64,000 nt of DNA from Bacillus sp. SA1-12 (GCF_000981385.1 NZ_LATZ01000113.1:36392-100391); one strand, 5' to 3'. Shown: positions 50,089 through 59,380, numbered from the stretch's first letter. Notes: a model not told the origin generated them from the letters alone. Numbers and translations: made by a program.

Positions 50089-52068
50089 ATGATGAGTGAA
50101 CAGTTAAACTATATTATGGGAATGGAGCGGGAGGAGCTGTACCGGGTTCAATCCCATGCTCCTGGGCCTTCAGGTTCTCTTCCTTTGACACATGAATTGC
50201 TGATGCACTCTCCAAGTGGAGATTTGTTTGGTTTAACACAAAATGTCGGCATGGGTTGGAAACCTAGCGAGTTACTGGGAAAGCAAATCCTTATTCTTAG
50301 CACTCAGGGAGGAATTCGTGCAGAGGATGGTACTCCAATTGCGTTAGGATATCATACAGGCCATTGGGAGGTAGGATTACTTATGCGTGCGGCCGCTGAA
50401 GAAATACGGGAAAGAGGAGGTGTTCCTTTCGCTGGTTACGTTAGCGATCCGTGTGATGGACGATCACAAGGTACAGCCGGGATGTTCGACTCACTGCCTT
50501 ATCGTAATGATGCAGCTATTGTGTACCGAAGATTAATCCGTTCTTTGCCAACTCGAAAGGGAGTTATAGGAGTGGCAACCTGTGATAAAGGTCTGCCGGC
50601 AACTATGCTTGCCCTTGCTTCAATGCATGATTTGCCATGTATTGTAGTTCCAGGAGGGGTGACGCTTCCACCTACACATGGCGAGGATGCAGCTAAAATT
50701 CAAACGATTGGCGCCAGATATGCACAAAATGAAATAACCTTGCAAGAGGCTGCTGATTTAGGCTGCAGAGCATGCGGCACACCTGGCGGGGGATGTCAGT
50801 TTCTCGGAACAGCGGCAACGTCTCAAGTAGTTGCCGAGGCATTAGGTATGTCTGTTCCGCATTCTGCTTTAGCTCCATCAGGACAGCCTATTTGGGAGGA
50901 AATCGCTCGGCAATCTGCCCGTGCTGTGATTGCCATGGAAGCAAAAGGGTTAAAGATGAAAGATATTTTAACCGATGCGGCGATTAAAAATGCGATGGTT
51001 GTTCATGCTGCGTTCGGCGGGTCAACAAATCTGCTGCTGCATATCCCGGCAATTGCCCATGCTGCTAAGCTGTCGATTCCATCTGTTGAAGATTGGAGCC
51101 ATATCAATAAAGAGGTGCCTCGTTTAGTAAGTGTTTTGCCTAATGGACCTGTTTTTCATCCTACTGTTCGTGCGTTCATGGCTGGGGGTGTACCAGAAGT
51201 CATGCTGCATCTTCGCAAACTTGGACTGCTAGAAGAGTCTGCCCTTACTGTTACAGGGGAAACTCTTGGTCAGGTGTTAGACTGGTGGGAATCATCTGAA
51301 CGTCGGGCTGAAGTTCGAAAACACCTTAAACAATCAGATGGTGTTGATCCAGATGATGTCATTATGAACCCGGATCAGGCAAAAGCACGAGGGCTAAATT
51401 CTACAGTGACATTCCCGACAGGCAATATTGCACCCGAGGGATCCGTTATTAAGTCAACAGCTATTGACCCAGCTGTCTTAGGAAAAGACGGAGTATATCG
51501 CCATACAGGAAAAGCAAAGGTATTTACATCTGAAAAGGAAGCTATTACCGCTATTAAAGTTGGAGAGATTGAAGCGGGAGATATTATGATCGTCGCGGGC
51601 CGCGGTCCTACTGGTACGGGAATGGAAGAAACATATCAGCTGACTTCCGCTTTAAAACATTTATCGTTCGGAAAGCATGTTTCGCTCATTACTGACGCTC
51701 GTTTTTCAGGAGTTTCAACAGGTGCTTGTATTGGACATGTTGGACCAGAGGCATTAGCAGGAGGTCCGATTGGAAAACTGCGAACTGGAGACGTGATTGA
51801 AATTATAGTCGACTGCTATCAGCTCGAAGGCAGTATTAACTTTATTGGAATAGAGGAAAGAACCTTCTCACCAGAAGAAGGTGCCTCCATTCTTGCTGGG
51901 AGAGAGCCTCATCCAGACTTAAAGCCAGATCCTGATTTACCAGACGATACCCGCCTATGGGCTGCGTTACAGGCTGTTAGCGGCGGAACCTGGAAAGGGA
52001 ATATTTACGATGTGGATCAGATTATTAAAGTATTAGAAGCTGGTAAAAAGGCACTTGAATTAGAATGA
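50089..52068 (+). CDS. Sugar-acid dehydratase of the YjhG/YagF (IlvD/Edd) family
   Basis: A protein of 659 residues of the IlvD/Edd superfamily, Fe-S-dependent. The cluster cysteines are C122 (SDPCDGRSQ), C165 (ATCDKG) and the 'CRACGTPGGGC' group at 226-236, and the C-terminal 'SLITDARFSGVSTG' motif is present. Length and N-terminus fit E. coli YjhG/YagF, D-xylonate dehydratases that form 2-keto-3-deoxy-xylonate. Next to xylan-degrading genes this suggests an oxidative xylose branch. No 2-keto-3-deoxy aldolase or xylose dehydrogenase is recognised nearby, so another aldonic acid is possible. A hairpin GGAAGGGAA / TTCCCTTCC follows at 52117-52137. Confidence 0.88.
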   Translation: MMSEQLNYIMGMEREELYRVQSHAPGPSGSLPLTHELLMHSPSGDLFGLTQNVGMGWKPSELLGKQILILSTQGGIRAEDGTPIALGYHTGHWEVGLLMRAAAEEIRERGGVPFAGYVSDPCDGRSQGTAGMFDSLPYRNDAAIVYRRLIRSLPTRKGVIGVATCDKGLPATMLALASMHDLPCIVVPGGVTLPPTHGEDAAKIQTIGARYAQNEITLQEAADLGCRACGTPGGGCQFLGTAATSQVVAEALGMSVPHSALAPSGQPIWEEIARQSARAVIAMEAKGLKMKDILTDAAIKNAMVVHAAFGGSTNLLLHIPAIAHAAKLSIPSVEDWSHINKEVPRLVSVLPNGPVFHPTVRAFMAGGVPEVMLHLRKLGLLEESALTVTGETLGQVLDWWESSERRAEVRKHLKQSDGVDPDDVIMNPDQAKARGLNSTVTFPTGNIAPEGSVIKSTAIDPAVLGKDGVYRHTGKAKVFTSEKEAITAIKVGEIEAGDIMIVAGRGPTGTGMEETYQLTSALKHLSFGKHVSLITDARFSGVSTGACIGHVGPEALAGGPIGKLRTGDVIEIIVDCYQLEGSINFIGIEERTFSPEEGASILAGREPHPDLKPDPDLPDDTRLWAALQAVSGGTWKGNIYDVDQIIKVLEAGKKALELE

Positions 52069-52197
52069 TATTTTCCTGGAAAGTGAGTCTATTAGGAGAT
52101 GAAGTTGACCGTCACCGGAAGGGAAAACTTCCCTTCCTCCTATCATAAATCGCCTACTATTACAAATAGATAACTTATTTTTAGGGGGATAATAGGG

Positions 52198-52383
52198 ATG
52201 AAAAATGAAGTTCCATCGTTAAAGGAAATGTTTAAAGACTATTTCCCGATTGCGGCTGCTGATGATTATACTTGGTTAAATAACTTGCCGGTTAAAGGAA
52301 GAAGAAATTGGCCATTTTTATTTGATGAGAAGCATCAGCCAAAAGAAGCTTTTTGGGAAGTGGTTAAGACGATAGATCGATGA
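52198..52383 (+). pseudogene. GH10 endo-xylanase remnant (large in-frame internal deletion)
   Basis: Sixty-one codons. The first 21 ('PSLKEMFKDYFPIAAA') match the N-terminus of intracellular GH10 xylanases of the XynA2 type. The rest ('DDYTWLNNLPVKGRRNWPFL' onwards) matches their last 40 residues, including the final 'KPAFW'-type end. About 270 central residues, including both catalytic glutamates, are missing. The fusion point is near 52252-52262, in a GCGGCTGCTGATGAT stretch with GCTG/GATG microhomology. A good ribosome site (AGGGGGA) remains. In Geobacillus the intact gene is next to aguA and xynB. Confidence 0.85.
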
Positions 52384-53049
52384 TTTCTTATCCTTGAGAC
52401 AATAAAAGCCGAACCTCATATAAAGGATGGTCAATCACCTGCAGAGCAGGAGGATTCGTGGACTTTGTCAGAGGCGATGCGGACAAAAACATTTTGGTTT
52501 GTGATGATATGCGGGGCAATCCCGGCGATGATTTACACGGGCATTACATTTCAGATTTTTTCGATACTGGGGGAGCAGGGAATTGACAGGATGACGACGG
52601 CGTTTGTTCTCAGCTTAATTCCGCTCGTTAGCTTCGGCTGTTCAATTGTTTCCGGGTTTATTGTCGAGCGTGTCAAGGTACATCGAATGCTGAGTCTGAC
52701 CTTTTTGCTAAATCTCATAGCTCCGATTATCCTTTTGTATGCGCAATCATATCTTGTGGTTGTCCTTTTCGCTATTTCTTGGGGAATCGCACAAGGGTTT
52801 ATGAATATTCCTATGGGTGTCATTTGGCCAAACTACTATGGCCGTAAATATTTGGGAAGTATTCAAGGGGTTACACATACGGCTGGCGTCATCGGTTCTG
52901 CTTTGGGACCCATCCAGTTTGGTTGGGCATACGACCAATTCGGCAGCTATGATAGCATGCTGATAGTGTCTGCGGTAATTGGGGCAATTGGTGCATTACT
53001 CGCATTCTTTGCTGTGCCGCCTAAGAGGAAGCTTCCGGCAAAAACTTAA
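52384..53049 (+). pseudogene. C-terminal half of an MFS transporter
   Basis: The reading frame follows the xylanase remnant's stop codon without a break. It encodes a hydrophilic linker (ending EQEDSWTLSEAM) followed by six membrane helices typical of the second half of oxalate:formate-antiporter-type MFS proteins. The first six helices are absent. A TTG at 52465 preceded by AGGAGG could start translation, but half a transporter is unlikely to function. The loss of the xylanase middle and of this gene's front points to separate or serial deletions in the same stretch. Confidence 0.75.
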
Positions 53050-53483
53050 ATAACTGGTTTACTTTAAGGGAGTCTGACATTCTTTTAAATAAAAAAAACT
53101 ACTTTTTTCATCTGCCTGGAAAGGAAAAACAAGAAACAAGTCTAATAGAATATTTAAGGATAATTATTTTAAAAGGAGCCAATGTTATTTAAATATGCAT
53201 ATTGTTTCGAAAGCAGCGTCAGGCAAAAAAGATAAATGGTTTGTTCTCATATAAAGGGAAAAGTAAGCCAGGAAAGAAGCAGCATATGTAAAGTTTGTAT
53301 CTTTTTTCGATTGTAAAGATCTTCTCCTGAAGATTAGTTTTACATATTTTTACCTGTTTTTTGAATAATACCGCCAGATACCTTTGAAATGAAGCTGAAT
53401 ATGACATAGATAAAAAGGTAATTGGTATTAATCATGAACAGGCTTTGGTTAAATAAAAATAAATTATTAGCGGAGGTAAAATT
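53050..53483. other. Gene-free interval of about 430 bases after the MFS remnant
   Basis: AT-rich sequence with no open frame that has a ribosome site and recognisable product; a 62-codon minus-strand frame (53219-53407) looks accidental. No hairpin with a U-tract found. Possibly further decayed parts of the neighbouring pseudogenes, though no similarity is visible. Confidence 0.4.
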
Positions 53484-54512
53484 ATGAAAGCGTTATTTAT
53501 TGGAGGAACTGGAACAATTAGCTCTGCAATTACAAAACAGCTAGCAGAAAAAGGCTGCGAACTTTATCTTCTTAATAGAGGAAATCGAACGAAGCAATTG
53601 CCTGCATCTGTCAATCTCATTCAAGCTGATATTAACGATGAAGAGCGTGTAGCTAAACTTATCGAACATTTAGAGTTTGATGTGGTAGCAGACTTCATAG
53701 CATTTGAACCAGCTCAGTTGGAAAGAGATTACCGTTTATTTAACGGGAAAACGAAACAATTTATGTTTATTAGCTCTGCTTCTGCGTACCAAACTCCTTT
53801 GTCTGATTATCGTATAACAGAAGGAACGCCTTTAGCAAATCCATATTGGCAGTATTCTCGAAATAAGATTGCCTGTGAAGAGTATTTGATGAATCAATAT
53901 CGTGAGAATGGTTTCCCTATAACAATCGTAAGGCCAAGTCACACCTATGATGAACGTTCCATTCCGCTTGGTGTACATGGAAGAAAGGGTTCCTGGCAGG
54001 TTGCAAAGCGGATGTTAGAGAACAAACCTGTGATCATTCATGGGGATGGTACATCTTTATGGACGTTGACACATAATAGTGATTTTGCCAAAGGCTTTAT
54101 TGGTTTAATGGGAAATATTCATGCGATTGGAGAGGCTGTTCACATTACTTCAGATGAAAGCGTTACCTGGAACCAAATTTACGAAATTATTGCCGATGCC
54201 CTCGGAGTAAAACTCAATGCTGTCCATGTTCCATCGGAATTTTTAGCGGCTTGCAGTAAAGAGGATTACAGAGGCGGATTATTAGGAGATAAGGCGAATA
54301 CCGTTGTATTTGATAATTCAAAGCTAAAACGACTTGTTCCGGATTTTGTTGCAACCACTCGAGTTGACCAAGGAATAAAGCAAACGATTGAAAACATTTT
54401 AGCCAACCCTGAACTTCAAACAGAAGATAAGGAATTTGATCGTTGGTGTGATCGGGTTATCGATGCCTTACAAGGTGCGTTACAAGCAATAAATGAAGAG
54501 GTTTATAAATAG
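53484..54512 (+). CDS. NAD-dependent epimerase/dehydratase-type SDR protein
   Basis: An extended short-chain dehydrogenase-like protein of 342 residues. It has a Rossmann start 'ALFIGGTGTISSAITKQLAE' (GxxGxxS), a serine-rich 'MFISSASAY' strand and a Y-xxx-K pair in 'YSRNK'. The cofactor domain fits NAD(P) binding. Several members are RNA-binding-like or inactive atypical SDRs; others epimerise sugar nucleotides. Starts ATG behind GCGGAGG. Its place next to the xylan genes suggests sugar metabolism, an inference only. Confidence 0.85.
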   Translation: MKALFIGGTGTISSAITKQLAEKGCELYLLNRGNRTKQLPASVNLIQADINDEERVAKLIEHLEFDVVADFIAFEPAQLERDYRLFNGKTKQFMFISSASAYQTPLSDYRITEGTPLANPYWQYSRNKIACEEYLMNQYRENGFPITIVRPSHTYDERSIPLGVHGRKGSWQVAKRMLENKPVIIHGDGTSLWTLTHNSDFAKGFIGLMGNIHAIGEAVHITSDESVTWNQIYEIIADALGVKLNAVHVPSEFLAACSKEDYRGGLLGDKANTVVFDNSKLKRLVPDFVATTRVDQGIKQTIENILANPELQTEDKEFDRWCDRVIDALQGALQAINEEVYK

Positions 54513-54963
54513 AAAGGTATAATAGGGTGCTGTCTCCTTTGAGACTGCATCCTTCTAGTCTTGTATTATCAATGATTATAAATCCAGGAATTTTTTAGAA
54601 CGCAAATACCATGCAATCATTTCATCAGTTTAAGTCCTTTACTATTAACTCCTGATATTAGGAAACACCACCAAATAATCATATAATAATTTAACTCCTT
54701 TAAGGACTTGGCGTCTTAAGCAAGATAAGGCTCAGCACAACCATCAATAGGATTGGAAAACTCCTGCTAGTGGAAGCCTCGCTATATCAACTATATTGAA
54801 TGACTGACGGCAAACCAGCTCTGATCTAATTTTATCTTAAAAAATGATCAGAAAAGAAAGAGTAAATATTAGTTAACCGGTTTGCCTAAAATGACGAACG
54901 ATAAAAAATGTTTTCTAATGCGCTTTCGTTAGATAAACAAACCAGCCAGAAGGAGTCTTTGTT
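54513..54963. other. Gene-free interval of about 450 bases before the MATE gene
   Basis: A weak hairpin (TGC.GTCTC / GAGAC.GCA, 54531-54552) follows the SDR stop and may terminate it. The rest is AT-rich with no gene, and no known repeat could be recognised. The ribosome site of the MATE gene (AAGGAG) is at its end. Confidence 0.4.
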
Positions 54964-56340
54964 GTGGATAACAAAAATAGCGTTATCAAACTTTCTTTAT
55001 TTGCAATAACCTGGCCGATTTTCATCGAATCAGCACTCCAAATGTTTCTAAGAACCGCTGATACATTTATGTTAAGCAAGGTGTCTGATTCAGCTGTAGC
55101 AGCAGTGGGAGTAGCAAATCAAATTATCATGTTCACCTTTTTATTGTTTAACTTCGTTGCCGTTGGTTCCGCGGTTGTCATTACTCAATATCTTGGGGCG
55201 CAAAAGCGGGATGAAATTGGAAAGCTTGCAGCAACTTCCATTTCATTAAATCTTTTATTTGGTGTATTGATTAGCTTGGTCATGATCTTTTTCTGCAATC
55301 CAATTCTTCACATGTTTGACCTTGATCCTTCCCTATTTTCACTTGCAAAGTCATATCTTCTAATCGCAGGAGGATCATTGTTTATTCAAGCTGTTATGAT
55401 TACAATCACCGCGATCATCCAATCACACGGTTTTACAAAATATACAATGTTTGTTGCACTCGGAATAAATGCTATACATATTGTGGGTAATTACCTGTTT
55501 ATATACGGTGCGCTAGGTGTGCCAAAGCTTGGAGTAGTTGGAGTCGCGATCTCGACTGTTATCAGCATTTGTATCGGACTTTTTATAAACCTGCTTGTTT
55601 TAACAAAAAAGGTACATGTAAAGATAATTTGGAAGAACCTTTTTAGCTGGAATAAAGACCATGTAAAAAAGATATTAAAAATAGGTATACCGGCATCTGC
55701 ATCAAACTTATCATATTCAGCTAATCAAATTGTGACGACCGCTTTTATTGTCTCACTAGGATCAGAAATGCTATCAACAAGGATTTATACACAAAATATT
55801 ATGTTCTTTATTATGATCCTTGCCATTTCGTTGGGGAGAGGCGTACAGATTATTATCGGGCATTTAGTTGGTGCTGGCGAGAAGGAAGAAGCCTATAAAC
55901 AAGCCTTTTTGAATTTGCGGAGAAGCATGATAATCACGCTCACTGCTGTGCTCATCATTTGTTTATTTAGGAACCAATTATTAAGTTTATTTACTGATGA
56001 CAGTGACATCATTTCCCTTGGTTCCGTATTGTTGCTGATGGGCTTTCTGCTAGAACCTGGAAGAAATTTTAATATATTTCTTGAAAGGTCGCTTCAAGCC
56101 GCTGGTGATGCTCGATTTTCGATGTTCGTATCAATTTTTGTGATTTGGTGCTTCAGCGTTCCTTTAACCTATTTGCTTGGAATCCATTTGGGATATGGAT
56201 TGATAGGAATGTGGGTTGCATTTATTGCAGATGAGTGGGTCAGAGGATTGATCCTGTGCCTTCGCTGGAAAAGCAGAACGTGGGAGAATAAAGCACTTAT
56301 AAAACATGAGAATAAGGGAACAAAAGCTGTTATAAGCTGA
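54964..56340 (+). CDS. MATE-family multidrug exporter
   Basis: A protein of 458 residues with 12 membrane helices in two similar halves and the MATE pattern of an early 'ITWPIFIESALQMFLRTADT' type helix (key: LQMFLRTADTFMLS) and 'GVGVAISTVISICIG'-like repeats. The start is GTG 54964, with AAGGAG eight bases upstream. Family members expel cationic drugs using Na+ or H+ gradients. It is unlinked by operon structure to the neighbours; the substrate is unknown. Confidence 0.92.
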   Translation: MDNKNSVIKLSLFAITWPIFIESALQMFLRTADTFMLSKVSDSAVAAVGVANQIIMFTFLLFNFVAVGSAVVITQYLGAQKRDEIGKLAATSISLNLLFGVLISLVMIFFCNPILHMFDLDPSLFSLAKSYLLIAGGSLFIQAVMITITAIIQSHGFTKYTMFVALGINAIHIVGNYLFIYGALGVPKLGVVGVAISTVISICIGLFINLLVLTKKVHVKIIWKNLFSWNKDHVKKILKIGIPASASNLSYSANQIVTTAFIVSLGSEMLSTRIYTQNIMFFIMILAISLGRGVQIIIGHLVGAGEKEEAYKQAFLNLRRSMIITLTAVLIICLFRNQLLSLFTDDSDIISLGSVLLLMGFLLEPGRNFNIFLERSLQAAGDARFSMFVSIFVIWCFSVPLTYLLGIHLGYGLIGMWVAFIADEWVRGLILCLRWKSRTWENKALIKHENKGTKAVIS

Positions 56341-56434
56341 TGGAATGAATGACTGAAGACTGACTCCAAAACCAGATATTGAATTCAATTAAATCACATG
56401 TTATAGTAACAATATAAAAACTGACTAATTTCTT

Positions 56435-56449
56435 CATGTGGTCATTTTG
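56435..56449. promoter_or_regulatory. Possible YhgD operator before yhgD
   Basis: CATGTGGTCATTTTG shares its last ten bases GGTCATTTTG with the full palindrome at 57077-57092 in front of yhgE. It lies close to the yhgD start codon, where a repressor could block its own gene. Confidence 0.5.
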
Positions 56450-56466
56450 TGATAGGAGGGAATCGT

Positions 56467-57039
56467 TTGGGCATCAATCGAAAGCAGCTAATTTTGGAGG
56501 CAGCAACAAAATCTTTTACCCAATTCGGATATAAAGCAACAACGATGGATCAAGTTTCTAAGCTGGCTAATGTAGGAAAAGGGACGATCTATACGTTTTA
56601 TAAAAATAAAGAAGAGCTTTTTGCTGAAATCATTGATGGTCTGCTGTTGGATATGAAGGAAGCTGCAGAGAATGCGTTTGATTCCAATTTGTCATTTTTA
56701 CAGAATGTCCACAGAGCGTTATACAGTATTTTGGAATTTCGAAAAACGCATCAATTGACCATCAAACTTTTTCAGGAAAGTAGTGATTTTGGAACACCAA
56801 CAGTGAATGAGGGTGTTAAAAAGGTTGAACAAATGATATTGTATTATATTAAGCAAAAAATTACTGTTGCAATCGAAAATAAAGAGATCAAACCTTGTGA
56901 TCCAGAGTTGACCGCTTTTATTTTATTAAAGCTCTATATCTCGTTAATCTTTGATTGGGAAAAACATCACGAACCACTTGAAAAAGAAGAAATTGCAGAA
57001 GTATTTGAGCAGTATTTATTAAAGGGATTATCAATCTGA
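56467..57039 (+). CDS. yhgD: YhgD, TetR-family regulator
   Basis: A protein of 190 residues from TTG 56467, eight bases after AGGAGG; the GTG at 56449 precedes that site. The N-terminal TetR helix-turn-helix ('KSFTQFGYKATTMDQVSKLANVGKGTIY' region, key: TTMDQVSKLANVGKGTIYTF) is followed by an all-helical ligand domain. In B. subtilis yhgD lies directly upstream of yhgE, as here. A matching sequence upstream of both genes suggests it represses itself and yhgE. Confidence 0.9.
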   Translation: MGINRKQLILEAATKSFTQFGYKATTMDQVSKLANVGKGTIYTFYKNKEELFAEIIDGLLLDMKEAAENAFDSNLSFLQNVHRALYSILEFRKTHQLTIKLFQESSDFGTPTVNEGVKKVEQMILYYIKQKITVAIENKEIKPCDPELTAFILLKLYISLIFDWEKHHEPLEKEEIAEVFEQYLLKGLSI

Positions 57040-57076
57040 TAATCCTAACTTTTTTGATATATTATGACCCAATGAA

Positions 57077-57092
57077 CAAAATGGTCATTTTG
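57077..57092. promoter_or_regulatory. Palindromic operator before yhgE, probable YhgD site
   Basis: CAAAATGGTCATTTTG is a perfect 7-bp inverted repeat with a two-base centre, ending nine bases before the yhgE ribosome site. A half-match lies before yhgD. Position and symmetry fit a TetR-type operator. Confidence 0.65.
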
Positions 57093-57115
57093 AAAAATAC
57101 AGGAGGTTGAAAAAA

Positions 57116-59338
57116 TTGTCTTTAATTAAACAAGAATGGAAGGCATTATTTAAAAATAAAAAAGTTCTTATCGCTGTCATCGGAGTACTTTTTATTCCGT
57201 TAATGTATAGCGGCGGCTACCTAGGTGCATTTTGGGATCCTTATGGAAAACTTGATCAGCTCCCTGTTGCTGTTGTCAACAATGACACTGGCACCACCTA
57301 TGAAGGGAAGGAGCTGGACGTTGGGAATGAATTAATTGATAATTTAAAAGATAACAGGAAATTTGAGTGGCATTTTGTCAATCAGAAACAGGCAGAAGAA
57401 GGTCTGGAACAACTAGATTATTATATGGTAATTGAAGTCCCAAAGAACTTTTCAAGCAATGCCACAACTTTACAAAGCAGCGAACCAGAGCACTTAGAAC
57501 TTACATTTATCTCAAATAAAGGAAATAACTTTATTTCAGGGCAAATAGGTGAAAGTGCTGTTGCTAAAATTAAAGAAGAGGTTGCTAATACAATAACGAA
57601 AACTTATGCAGAAACGATATTTGATAATATTGAGCTAATGGCAGATGGAATTGGAGATGCAAGCGAAGGTGCTAATAAAATTAATAATGGCGCTGGCGAG
57701 CTAAAGGAAGGCTCAGGCAAACTTACTGAAAATCTTCATCAGCTTGTAACCAATTCGCTTACCTTTAAAGATGGTCTGCAGGAAGCATCTTCAGGTACAG
57801 CAGAGCTAGTAGAGGGAGTAAGCGAATTAGATAGCGGTTTAGCTGCGATGAAACAGGGTCAGGAGGAATTATATAACGGATCGTCCAAAGCCGAGTCAGG
57901 ATCTTCACAATTAGCAACAGGATTGAATGATTCAATAACAGGCATGAAGGAGTTACAAAATAATCTTCCAAACCTGAAAAAGGGGACCGAAACCTTAAAA
58001 AATAGTGCGCCGGGCCTGGTGGAAGGCACAAAGCAGCTTGCAGGTGGAACCACTGCTGCCAGTCAGGGAGCAGCGGATTTATCAAAGAATTTATCCCAAG
58101 TAACTTCTGGGGTTAATAATGTGATAGCAGATTTGCAAGGAATGCCTTTACCTGAAGAGAAACGCCAGGAGCTTTTAGCACTAGCGGAAGCTTTAAATAG
58201 TTTAGACCAAGGTGGAAAGCAGCTATCAACTAGCCTTAATCAATTAGCAGCAGGTGCCGGTGAGCTTAATCAAAATGTAGCGGAATTGCCGGCAAATACA
58301 GAAAAACTATATAAAGGGACTGCTTCAGTAGAAGCTGCAATTAATCAGCTTACAACAGGTCAGGAAAAACTTTATAATGGGGCAGTTCAAGTGAATAACG
58401 GTCAATCGGCTCTAACAGAAGGTTTACATGTTTTTGGTGACAAGCTTGCTGAAGCGAAAGCTGGCACTGAACAATTAGTAAATGGGGGAACAGCTCTTGA
58501 ACAAGGGATTGGTCAGTTAGCTGATGGATCTGTCGCGTTAGAAGATGGCTCAAAGAGACTGGCAAATGGTGCAGATCAAGTAGATGAAGGATTATCAGAG
58601 CTTTCAGATGGAACAAGTGAACTTTCCACAAAGCTAAAAGAAGCAACAGATGAAACAAAAGATGTAAAAGGATCTGATAAGGTCTATGATATGGTGGCAG
58701 ATCCTGTTGATCTACACACAGAAGAACTAAACGAAGTTCCAAACTATGGAACAGGTCTTGCACCATATTTCTTATCATTGGCCTTATTTGTTGGAACACT
58801 CTTAGTAACAGTTGTGTTTCCATTACGAAAAACAACTGGGATACCAAAATCTGGATTAGCTTGGTTTGCCAGCAAATTTAGTGTGCTGTTTTTTGTTGCC
58901 ATCATTCAAGCAATCCTGGCAGATCTTGTCCTTTTATATGGTTTGGGTTTAGAAGTAAAAAGTGTGGGTTTATTTTTCCTATTCAGCATAGTAACAAGCT
59001 TGACCTTTATATCAATTGTTCAATTATTGGTAACAACGATGGCTGATCCTGGTAGATTTATTGCGATCATCCTGTTGATCCTTCAATTAACAACAAGCGC
59101 AGGAACATTTCCGCTTGAGCTAATTCCAGAAGGATTTCAAAAGATCAATCAATGGCTGCCGATGACCTACTCTGTTGCTGGATTTAAAGCAATAATCTCT
59201 AGCGGCAATTTTGATTATATGTGGTCACAAGCACTTGTTTTATTAGGATATTTTGCTATTGCAATAGCAGGGACGATTTTCTACTTTACAATGAAATTGA
59301 GAAAGGAAAATCGGGCACTAAACGAGGTTTCTGCTTAG
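57116..59338 (+). CDS. yhgE: YhgE, YhgE/Pip-family membrane protein
   Basis: A protein of 740 residues from TTG 57116, nine bases after AGGAGG; the TTG at 57107 abuts that site. One N-terminal helix (about 15-36) and five C-terminal helices (about 560-730) bracket a large extracytoplasmic region. That region is built of roughly 7-11-residue pseudorepeats with 'G..L..G...L' spacing, forming a helical stalk. The family includes Lactococcus Pip (phage infection protein) and EsaA-like proteins. The role in Bacillus is unclear; the fold resembles ABC-2-type exporters without an ATPase. Confidence 0.92.
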   Translation: MSLIKQEWKALFKNKKVLIAVIGVLFIPLMYSGGYLGAFWDPYGKLDQLPVAVVNNDTGTTYEGKELDVGNELIDNLKDNRKFEWHFVNQKQAEEGLEQLDYYMVIEVPKNFSSNATTLQSSEPEHLELTFISNKGNNFISGQIGESAVAKIKEEVANTITKTYAETIFDNIELMADGIGDASEGANKINNGAGELKEGSGKLTENLHQLVTNSLTFKDGLQEASSGTAELVEGVSELDSGLAAMKQGQEELYNGSSKAESGSSQLATGLNDSITGMKELQNNLPNLKKGTETLKNSAPGLVEGTKQLAGGTTAASQGAADLSKNLSQVTSGVNNVIADLQGMPLPEEKRQELLALAEALNSLDQGGKQLSTSLNQLAAGAGELNQNVAELPANTEKLYKGTASVEAAINQLTTGQEKLYNGAVQVNNGQSALTEGLHVFGDKLAEAKAGTEQLVNGGTALEQGIGQLADGSVALEDGSKRLANGADQVDEGLSELSDGTSELSTKLKEATDETKDVKGSDKVYDMVADPVDLHTEELNEVPNYGTGLAPYFLSLALFVGTLLVTVVFPLRKTTGIPKSGLAWFASKFSVLFFVAIIQAILADLVLLYGLGLEVKSVGLFFLFSIVTSLTFISIVQLLVTTMADPGRFIAIILLILQLTTSAGTFPLELIPEGFQKINQWLPMTYSVAGFKAIISSGNFDYMWSQALVLLGYFAIAIAGTIFYFTMKLRKENRALNEVSA

Positions 59339-59344
59339 TCAAAC

Positions 59345-59380
59345 AGAAAGAGGGGCTGCAAGTCAGCCTCTCTTTCTATC
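59345..59380 (+). terminator. Terminator of yhgE
   Basis: Arms AGAAAGAGGGGCTG (59345-59358) and CAGCCTCTCTTTCT (59364-59377), with a single G-U pair, start six bases after the stop codon. The downstream U content is modest. Confidence 0.8.

Noticed and set aside
53219..53407. 62-codon minus-strand frame upstream of the SDR gene
   Set aside because: No ribosome site and composition typical of random AT-rich DNA.
58350..58847. 165-codon minus-strand frame inside yhgE
   Set aside because: Leucine-rich antisense shadow produced by the repetitive yhgE coding sequence.
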